DNA of 6,503 nucleotides from Cyanobacteria bacterium T3Sed10_344R1 (GTDB taxonomy: Bacteria; Cyanobacteriota; Cyanobacteriia; Phormidesmidales; Phormidesmidaceae): assembly GCA_003566335.1 (NCBI GenBank), contig PXDR01000575.1, forward strand, positions 1 through 6,503, given 5' to 3'. Of this stretch, positions 1-3,984 are shown in pieces. A program made the translations under genes and the position numbers. Each line of letters begins with the position of its first letter. Position 1 is the stretch's first letter. Under the pieces are notes generated by a model. That model ran no database searches. It had not been told where the DNA came from and saw only the letters and a list, made by a program, of their open reading frames with translations.

Positions 1-516
1 ATTCCGGCTCGGTTTCTGCGCTGTGTGACTTTTGAGGGGTTGGGGGAGCAGGTGTTTGCGGATGATCGCAGCCAGACCAACGGTCAGCATCCTTTCGATC
101 AACCCCAATACCAAGGGGCAAAAATTCTGGTCGTCAACGGCAACTTTGGCTGCGGCTCTTCTCGGGAACATGCCCCCCAAGCCATTGCCCGCTGGGGAAT
201 TGAAGCCATCGTCGGCGAAAGCTTCGCCGAGATCTTCTTCGGCAACTGCGTCGCCATGGGCGTCCCTTGTCTCACCGCCAGCCCCGACGTTGTCGCTCAA
301 CTGCAAACCCTAATCGAGCAAGCCCCCGCCACCGAATTCACCGTAGACCTCAACAGCCTACTGGTCAGCAGCCCCACCTTCAACGCCCCCATCACCCTAC
401 CCGACGCCCCCCGCCAAATGTTCCTCTCCGGCACCTGGGACGCCTGCGGTCAGCTAGTAGCCCAGGGCCAAGCCGTAAAAGCCACCGCCACCAAACTTCC
501 CTACATGGCCTGGTAG
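1..516 (+). CDS. leuD: 3-isopropylmalate dehydratase small subunit, 5'-truncated by window
   Basis: This is the small (swivel-domain) subunit of isopropylmalate isomerase. With LeuC it interconverts 2- and 3-isopropylmalate in leucine biosynthesis in the cytoplasm. The reading frame is open from base 1, so 171 residues are visible. The start (IPARFLRCVTFEGLGEQVF) matches the segment that follows the conserved DTDRIIPARF stretch, so only about two dozen N-terminal residues are missing. A GTG at 25 is internal, not the start. The diagnostic motif GCGSSREHAP lies at visible residues 50-59, and the fold continues through GESFAEIFFGNCVAMGVPCL. The C-terminal end (TWDACGQL...LPYMAW) looks complete and the stop is TAG. 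The next gene is 492 bases away behind its own promoter and terminator, so leuD is not cotranscribed with it in any obvious way. Its partner leuC is not in the window; in cyanobacteria it often lies just upstream. Confidence 0.96.
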   Translation: MPARFLRCVTFEGLGEQVFADDRSQTNGQHPFDQPQYQGAKILVVNGNFGCGSSREHAPQAIARWGIEAIVGESFAEIFFGNCVAMGVPCLTASPDVVAQLQTLIEQAPATEFTVDLNSLLVSSPTFNAPITLPDAPRQMFLSGTWDACGQLVAQGQAVKATATKLPYMAW

Positions 517-583
517 ATCCCCCCCCAACAGACCCTGCCCTGACGACTCATCGATGCGAAGCGCGAAAACACCGCCCAGCAAT

Positions 584-658
584 ACCCCCCTTCCGTGGGG
601 TCCAGGGCGGCGGTTACGCCCTGGTCGAGGGGGTCTGGGGGGAACGAAATCCCCCCAG
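584..658. repeat. GC-rich double-hairpin intergenic module
   Basis: Two adjacent palindromic units lie downstream of leuD. The first (584-634) has an inner perfect 8-bp stem, CCAGGGCG at 602-609 with CGCCCTGG at 617-624 around a 7-base loop. This is enclosed by an outer 6-bp stem, ACCCCC at 584-589 with GGGGGT at 629-634. The second follows at once: CTGGGGGGA at 635-643 pairs with TCCCCCCAG at 650-658 around the loop ACGAAA. There is no T-tract after either unit on either strand, so it is not a classical intrinsic terminator, though it may protect or end the leuD mRNA. The compact two-hairpin design looks like a dispersed intergenic repeat, but copy number cannot be judged from one window. 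Confidence 0.6.
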
Positions 659-678
659 TAGGGCTGATCGCAACTCCA

Positions 679-711
679 CCAGAACCTCCAAGCCCCAGAA
701 CCTCCAAGCCC
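679..711. repeat. 16-bp tandem direct repeat, two copies
   Basis: CAGAACCTCCAAGCCC occurs at 680-695 and again, identical and without spacer, at 696-711. One further matching C at 679 extends the repeat on the left. It lies between the hairpin module and the promoter of the next gene and has no coding role that I can see. It is probably a slippage-type duplication. Confidence 0.8.
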
Positions 712-727
712 AACAACCCACCCCATC

Positions 728-756
728 TTGAGTTCCCTCAACCAATCCGCTATGCT
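728..756 (+). promoter_or_regulatory. Sigma70-type promoter for the riboswitch-mnx transcript
   Basis: TTGAGT (728-733) as -35 and TATGCT (751-756) as -10 each match 4 of 6 consensus bases and are separated by exactly 17 bp. The predicted start of transcription, about 762-764, falls a few bases before the first paired base of the aptamer (767), where a riboswitch transcript should begin. TTGAG and CTCAA (728-732, 737-741) form a small palindrome over the -35 box that could be an operator, but this is only suggestive. Confidence 0.6.
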
Positions 757-765
757 GCTAATCAG

Positions 766-907
766 CGAAGGGGAGTAGCTGCTGGTGCAAACCACCAGTT
801 TATTTGGGTCAACATACTGGCGATGAGCCTGGCCCAAATGACGCAAGCTTTGTCGGGCCAATAGCGCTAAACAGCCAGCCCAAGATAATGCGGTAAGCGA
901 GACCTTC
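766..907 (+). promoter_or_regulatory. yybP-ykoY family Mn2+ riboswitch aptamer
   Basis: The conserved elements of this aptamer class appear in order. AAGGGGAGTAGC (768-779) holds the loop-1 signature GGGGAGUAGC. A P2 hairpin follows, CTGGTG (782-787) with CACCAG (793-798). P3 is ATTTGGG (802-808) with CCCAAAT (833-839), and it encloses the loop-3 element TCAACATAC (809-817). The region ends with AAGCGAGACCTTC (895-907), like the AGCAAGACCUU end of the Lactococcus aptamer as I recall it. P1 closes as GAAGG (767-771) with CCTTC (903-907). Positions 840-890 are a variable insert with weaker hairpins (for example GGGC 855-858 with GCCC 878-881). Known members sense Mn2+ through docking of loops 1 and 3 and usually activate Mn exporters. 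Here the next gene is of the UPF0016 Mn-exporter family, which supports the call independently. Confidence 0.9.
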
Positions 908-955
908 ACTAAGTTCACGTCTAGACAGATGTGAGCTTGGTGAGGTCTGTTTTTC
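900..955 (+). terminator. Intrinsic terminator forming the riboswitch expression platform
   Basis: Bases 900-918 (AGACCTTCACTAAGTTCAC) pair with 931-948 (GTGAGCTTGGTGAGGTCT). This gives 18 base pairs, including two G-U pairs, with one bulged T at 905/906 and a 12-base loop. The U-tract TTTTT (950-954) follows after one G. The 5' arm contains CCTTC (903-907), which is also the 3' strand of aptamer helix P1, so the two structures exclude each other. If P1 forms, the lower stem is lost and the remaining hairpin lies too far from the U-tract to terminate well. A competing hairpin, 923-930 with 945-952, could also hold the terminator's 3' arm. The predicted logic is termination without Mn2+ and read-through with Mn2+. 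Confidence 0.85.
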
Positions 956-963
956 TGCCCTCC

Positions 964-1006
964 TCAGGTTCCCTCAGTCTAGACCCGTCCTAGAGAGAGA
1001 ACCTGA
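964..1006 (+). promoter_or_regulatory. Leader hairpin next to the mnx start codon
   Basis: TCAGGTT (964-970) pairs perfectly with AACCTGA (1000-1006), ending two bases before the ATG. Inside it TCTAG (978-982) pairs with CTAGA (990-994). The only ribosome-site-like stretch, GAGAGAG (993-999), lies within this fold, so it could limit translation initiation. The palindrome GTCTAGAC at 977-984 is identical to the one in the terminator loop (919-926), which allows an alternative long-range pairing. The function is inferred only. Confidence 0.45.
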
Positions 1007-1008
1007 AG

Positions 1009-1632
1009 ATGTTGACTGGATTTACGGCTGGACTACTCCTGGTTGGCTTGGCAGAACTGGGAGACAAGACTTTCTTCATCGCCGCGATTTTGGCCATGAA
1101 CCATCAGCGGCGCTGGGTGTTTGGCGGTGCGATCGCAGCCCTTTCCGCCATGACCCTACTCGGCGTCGGGGCCGGGCAATTCCTGACCCTGCTGCCCGAA
1201 ACCTGGGTATACTACGGCGAAATAATTTTGTTTGCCGCCTTTGGGCTTAAGCTCCTGTATGACGGCTTTTGCATGGGCGGCAGCTGTCCGGGCGAAGACG
1301 AAGCAGAAGAAGCCGAAGCAGCCATTAAAGCCGCAGAATCTCATCATCCGGCCACAGAAACCGCCCCCCTGGCAGTGGTCACCAAGACCTTTGGCCTAGT
1401 GTTTCTCGGGGAATGGGGCGATCGCACCCAAATCACCACCGTCATGCTGGCCGCCACCCATTCCCCCGTCGGGGTTGCCCTAGGTGCGATCGCAGGCTTC
1501 GTCCTCTGCATCGGCCTAGCCGTGATTGGCGGACGACTCGCCGCCGGGCGACTGTCAGAACGGTTCATCACCCTGTTTGCCGGTACCCTGTTCATCGGGT
1601 TTGCGATCGCAGCGGGGTTACGAGGCAGCTAG
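1009..1632 (+). CDS. mnx: UPF0016/GDT1 (TMEM165) family manganese exporter
   Basis: This is a 207-residue integral membrane protein of the UPF0016 family, which includes human TMEM165, yeast Gdt1, plant PAM71 and the cyanobacterial Mn exporter Mnx. The family signature E-x-G-D-[KR]-T is present twice: ELGDKT at residues 16-21 and EWGDRT at 135-140, one per inverted half. This places it with full-length two-motif transporters rather than single-motif half-size forms. About three hydrophobic helices lie in each half (roughly 5-27, 38-60, 67-86; 124-150, 154-176, 184-204). Between the halves is an acidic, Ala/Glu-rich loop (95-110). In cyanobacteria the family removes Mn2+ from the cytoplasm, in Synechocystis into the thylakoid lumen. 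The ATG at 1009 is chosen because the first helix and motif follow at once; its ribosome site (GAGAGAG, 993-999) is weak. The Mn2+ riboswitch upstream supports the substrate. Ca2+/H+ exchange remains possible, as in eukaryotic members. Confidence 0.94.
   Translation: MLTGFTAGLLLVGLAELGDKTFFIAAILAMNHQRRWVFGGAIAALSAMTLLGVGAGQFLTLLPETWVYYGEIILFAAFGLKLLYDGFCMGGSCPGEDEAEEAEAAIKAAESHHPATETAPLAVVTKTFGLVFLGEWGDRTQITTVMLAATHSPVGVALGAIAGFVLCIGLAVIGGRLAAGRLSERFITLFAGTLFIGFAIAAGLRGS
1129..1610. repeat. Cluster of four HIP1 octamers (GCGATCGC) in mnx
   Basis: HIP1 sites lie at 1129-1136, 1418-1425, 1486-1493 and 1603-1610, all inside the exporter gene. Further copies lie at 4682-4689 and 5119-5126 (DUF4335 gene) and at 6123-6130 and 6355-6362 (reductase gene). 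I saw none in the visible leuD, in the riboswitch leader, or in the LCP gene. HIP1 is the overrepresented palindrome of many cyanobacterial genomes and is the main evidence here for the taxonomic assignment. Confidence 0.95.
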
Positions 1633-1636
1633 CCCC

Positions 1637-1656
1637 CAGGCAACTCCCCTTGCCTG
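1637..1656 (+). terminator. Stem-loop after mnx, possible weak terminator
   Basis: CAGGCAA (1637-1643) and TTGCCTG (1650-1656) form a perfect 7-bp stem around the loop CTCCCC, four bases after the mnx stop codon. No T-tract follows, so it may end transcription poorly or may instead stabilise the 3' end of the mRNA. Confidence 0.45.
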
Positions 1657-1722
1657 CTCCCGAGAACATCACTCAAATTGAGCCCAATAGCACGATCAAT
1701 TTACCGTGAGCAAGATTTTTCT

Positions 1723-1747
1723 GGGAAAACAGTCGAATCTGTTTCCC
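1723..1747 (+). other. Stem-loop in the mnx-LCP intergenic region
   Basis: GGGAAAACAG (1723-1732) pairs with CTGTTTCCC (1739-1747), giving 9 bp with one bulged A around the loop TCGAAT. There is no T-tract after it on the plus strand. It lies about 60 bases before the LCP start codon and could be part of that gene's promoter or leader region, but nothing in the sequence decides this. Confidence 0.4.
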
Positions 1748-1793
1748 TGAACGCGGCCAATTGCTAAGTAAGAGTATAGAATCCAGGCAGTGT

Positions 1794-1797
1794 GAGG
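1794..1797 (+). promoter_or_regulatory. Ribosome binding site deciding the LCP start
   Basis: GAGG ends eight bases before the ATG at 1806. The longer reading frame could begin at a TTG at 1761, but that codon has no ribosome site and would add 15 polar residues ahead of the basic N-terminus. The ATG is therefore preferred. Confidence 0.6.
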
Positions 1798-1805
1798 CGT
1801 ACCCG

Positions 1806-3188
1806 ATGCCGCAAAAAGAGAAACCCCGTCAGCGTTCTGCAAGAAAATTAGCCACAAAACTCGTGCTCCTTGGTGTCGTTGGCCTAGTTGCTGGGATTGG
1901 CGGCGCAGCTGCCGCCGTTGCCCTGAGAGACATGAGCCTGATTACCCAGGTGCCGATCGAAGACGGTTTTGCCGACGAAGACATTGCCGTCAGTCGTGAC
2001 TTACGCCTACCTGAACTAACCCGCCCAGTCAACATTCTGCTGCTGGGCACCAAAGTCTTAGCCCCAGACCTCGGCGACTGGGAAACCGTAGACGCAGAAG
2101 GCTACCATGCCCAGGTCAACTCCCTAGAAGGGCGCACCGACGTCATGCTGCTGCTGCGCTTTGATCCCCAGCAGCGCACTCTGACCGTCCTGTCTATTCC
2201 CCGAGACACCTACGCCCAGATTCGCGGTCGCGGTCAAGACAAGCTCAACGCCGCCAACGTCTACGGCGGGGCCAGCCTCACCGCTCGTTCCGTCACTGAC
2301 GTGCTGGGGGGCGTGCCGGTTGACCGCTATGTCCGGGTCAATATTCAAGGGGTCGAGCGCCTGATTGACGCCCTCGGCGGCGTCACTATGGATGTCCCAA
2401 CCCCGATGCGCTATCAAGATGACAGCCAGCGGCTGTACATCAACCTCAACGCCGGTGAGCAGCACCTTGACGGGGCTAAGGCCGTTCAGTTTCTCCGCTT
2501 TCGCCAAGATGCCCATGGCGACATTGGCCGCATCCAGCGTCAGCAGATGTTCATGCGGGCGCTGAAAGACCAAGCCCTCACCCCCCAAACCCTGCTGCGG
2601 CTACCCGACATCATCAGCGTGATTCGTAGCCACCTCGATACCAACCTCAGCGTCCAAGAACTGGCGGCCCTAGCCAACTTCGCCACCAACCTCGATCGCA
2701 ACCAGCTACAGATGTTGATGCTGCCTGGGGAATTCAACGGAGCAGAGGTCGAAGTCAGCTATTGGCTGCCCAGCTATCGCCAGATTGACCAGCTAGTAGC
2801 CCAGTACTTTGATGGCGACACCGGGGCGGCCCCAGCAGTAAGCTCTAGCCCCCGCTTTTTGCGAGTGTCGGTTCAGGACAGCACCCGCACCCCAGCCGCC
2901 GCCGATACAGTGATAGACCATCTCTACAGCCTCGGTTACACCAACGCCAGCACCGCCACCGCCAACCGGGCTACCCCCCTAGAAACCACCCGGATTGTCG
3001 CCCAGGGAGGCAACCTAGCCGAAGCGCAGCAACTGCAGCAGATGTTGGGGTTTGGGGAAGTTTTGGTCGAAACCACTGGCACCCTATATTCCGACATCAC
3101 CATTCAGCTGGGTGAAGACTGGCAGAAACATTTGGTTGCAGATGTTGAGCCCACAGATTGGGATGGCACCCCTCGGGATCGGGGCTAG
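1806..3188 (+). CDS. LytR-CpsA-Psr (LCP) family envelope protein with LytR_C domain
   Basis: This is a 460-residue membrane-anchored protein. LCP enzymes transfer undecaprenyl-linked glycopolymers onto peptidoglycan on the outer face of the plasma membrane. In cyanobacteria they are linked to envelope and polysaccharide assembly. A basic N-terminus (KEKPRQRSARK) precedes one hydrophobic helix at about 17-40, giving an N-in, C-out topology. The LCP core runs from about 75 to 310: VNILLLG (75-81), GRTDVMLLL (109-117), SIPRDTY (130-136), DKLNAANVYGG (145-155), and the Arg-rich RFRQDAHGDIGRIQRQQ (231-247). The paired Arg/Asp residues known to bind the lipid pyrophosphate in the family are present (R110, D112, R133, D134, D235, R242, R245). 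A C-terminal LytR_C-like domain covers about 350-437 (FLRVSVQDST...YSDITIQLGEDW). Its target polymer is unknown. The stop codon lies in a large palindromic element. Confidence 0.93.
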   Translation: MPQKEKPRQRSARKLATKLVLLGVVGLVAGIGGAAAAVALRDMSLITQVPIEDGFADEDIAVSRDLRLPELTRPVNILLLGTKVLAPDLGDWETVDAEGYHAQVNSLEGRTDVMLLLRFDPQQRTLTVLSIPRDTYAQIRGRGQDKLNAANVYGGASLTARSVTDVLGGVPVDRYVRVNIQGVERLIDALGGVTMDVPTPMRYQDDSQRLYINLNAGEQHLDGAKAVQFLRFRQDAHGDIGRIQRQQMFMRALKDQALTPQTLLRLPDIISVIRSHLDTNLSVQELAALANFATNLDRNQLQMLMLPGEFNGAEVEVSYWLPSYRQIDQLVAQYFDGDTGAAPAVSSSPRFLRVSVQDSTRTPAAADTVIDHLYSLGYTNASTATANRATPLETTRIVAQGGNLAEAQQLQQMLGFGEVLVETTGTLYSDITIQLGEDWQKHLVADVEPTDWDGTPRDRG

Positions 3189-3322
3189 TGCATCGTCAAG
3201 ACTAAGAATTAGGGCTTCGACAAGCTCAGCCCGAACGTTTTGATTCCGGTCACCCTGAGCTTGTCGAAGGGGCTTCAAGAGTCTCGGCAATCCTAAAGTC
3301 TAGGACTGATAGAGCACTAGCC
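3183..3322. repeat. 140-bp nested palindromic element (MITE/REP-like)
   Basis: A core 15-bp perfect inverted repeat, CTTCGACAAGCTCAG (3215-3229) and CTGAGCTTGTCGAAG (3255-3269), surrounds a 25-base centre. It is enclosed by an imperfect inverted segment: AGACT (3199-3203) and TTAGG (3209-3213) match CCTAAAGTCT (3292-3301). Perfect 9-bp termini, GGCTAGTGC (3183-3191) and GCACTAGCC (3314-3322), close it. The core is a repeat type seen dispersed in many bacterial genomes and often yields spurious reading frames. The left terminus includes the LCP stop codon (3186-3188). There is no transposase and no clear target duplication. In RNA the core would be a strong stem and could serve as the LCP gene's 3' end. 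Confidence 0.75.
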
Positions 3323-3352
3323 TGCGTTTCAATCTTGGTAACTGCCCGTGCC

Positions 3353-3397
3353 AGAATGAGCGATAGCTTTATTCTTAGCGTTGTGGCCGTCCCTTGA
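3353..3397 (+). other. Hairpin and 13-codon frame overlapping the DUF3038 start
   Basis: Bases 3353-3375 fold as AGAATGAGC, loop GATA, then GC, a bulged T and TTATTCT (about nine pairs, one of them G-U). A short frame starts at the ATG at 3356 and ends with TGA at 3395-3397, overlapping the TTG start of the next gene as TTGA. This would allow translational coupling, but the ATG has no visible ribosome site and chance cannot be excluded. Confidence 0.25.
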
Positions 3398-3984
3398 CTT
3401 CGTTTCGTTCCACACCATCGCCCGATCTGCCTGAACTGTCGCCTCCCTCTGAGGTGGTGGCCGCTCAGCTAGACAGCATTAAGGCCCAGCTGGATTTACT
3501 GCTGATGGCCTTAGAGTCGCTTACCGGTCTGGGTTCCGAGGCGATTTTGACCACAGCGAAAACTCTGCACTTGGGTGGGTTGATGGCGGATCGGGTGAGC
3601 CTGTGGCGGTTGCGACAGGCCAGTCCCTTACGCAAAGGTCAGGGGCGCAAAAAGCTCGACGTTGAGGAAGCGCGAGCCCTAGTACTGATTGGGGCTGAGC
3701 TCGCTCGGCACCACCAGCCCTTGATTCGCCAGGCGGTGGCCCAGCTTGAAACCGCCACCGCCCAAAACCAGCCGCCCCATCGGGTGGCGCTGCTGGGAGA
3801 TTATCTGGACAATTTCAGCAATTTCTATCAAGACCGGATGACAGAAACCACCGCACCCTCAGTAGATGGGCTGGCAGAACTGGCCCTCCGGCTATTGATT
3901 GACCTGTTGTTTTATGGGGGGCCAGGGGGAACGCGGCGACTGTGGTTGACGCTGCTGGATCGCTCACGGCCAACAGGAGAGTAA
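3394..3984 (+). CDS. DUF3038 family protein (cyanobacterial, unknown function)
   Basis: This is a 196-residue soluble, mainly helical protein with no signal peptide or membrane segment. From memory of the family it matches the cyanobacterium-specific DUF3038. The characteristic stretches are QLDSIKAQLDLLLMALESLTGLGSEAI (25-51), the basic RVSLWRLRQASPLRKGQGRKKLDVEEARALV (67-97), and the C-terminal LALRLLIDLLFYGGPGGTRRLWLTLLDRS (163-191). The first 20 or so residues are Pro/Ser-rich and poorly conserved in type. The start is uncertain. The frame is closed upstream by TAG at 3376, leaving TTG at 3394 (used here, with no clear ribosome site) or GTG at 3454/3457; no ATG is available before the conserved core. 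The DUF4335 gene follows with no gap, so the two are probably cotranscribed and may act together. Function is unknown. Confidence 0.85.
   Translation: MTSFRSTPSPDLPELSPPSEVVAAQLDSIKAQLDLLLMALESLTGLGSEAILTTAKTLHLGGLMADRVSLWRLRQASPLRKGQGRKKLDVEEARALVLIGAELARHHQPLIRQAVAQLETATAQNQPPHRVALLGDYLDNFSNFYQDRMTETTAPSVDGLAELALRLLIDLLFYGGPGGTRRLWLTLLDRSRPTGE
3975..3981 (+). promoter_or_regulatory. Ribosome binding site for the DUF4335 gene
   Basis: AGGAGAG lies within the last codons of the DUF3038 gene, four bases after its first base-rich core and three bases (the TAA) before the ATG at 3985. This supports translation of both genes from one mRNA and fixes the second start. Confidence 0.75.

Noticed and set aside
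25..516. GTG at 25 as the leuD start
   Set aside because: The frame is open to base 1 and encodes IPARFLRC, a conserved LeuD segment, so the true start lies before the window.
267..731. 154-codon plus-strand frame overlapping leuD in another frame
   Set aside because: Its product is Arg/Pro/His-rich shadow sequence of leuD, continuing through non-coding repeats.
595..864. 89-codon plus-strand frame between leuD and mnx
   Set aside because: It runs through the hairpin module, the tandem repeat, the promoter and the first half of the riboswitch, has Pro-rich, non-protein-like composition, and no ribosome site. The RNA interpretation explains the bases better.
454..918. 154-codon minus-strand frame over the end of leuD and the leader
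   Set aside because: It is antisense to leuD and to the riboswitch, is Gly/Trp/Arg-rich as expected from reading GC-rich repeats, and has no recognisable family or start signal.
2124..2588. 154-codon minus-strand frame inside the LCP gene
   Set aside because: It is fully antisense to the conserved LCP core, which has all family motifs on the plus strand.
3084..3290. 68-codon minus-strand frame across the LCP 3' end and the palindrome
   Set aside because: Its recognisable stretch (RQAQGDR...VRAELVEA) is the translation of the dispersed palindromic repeat, a known source of spurious genes.
3183..3322. CRISPR or integron attC-like reading of the palindromic element
   Set aside because: There is only one unit, with no repeat-spacer periodicity, no cas or integrase gene, and no attC core pattern that I can identify.
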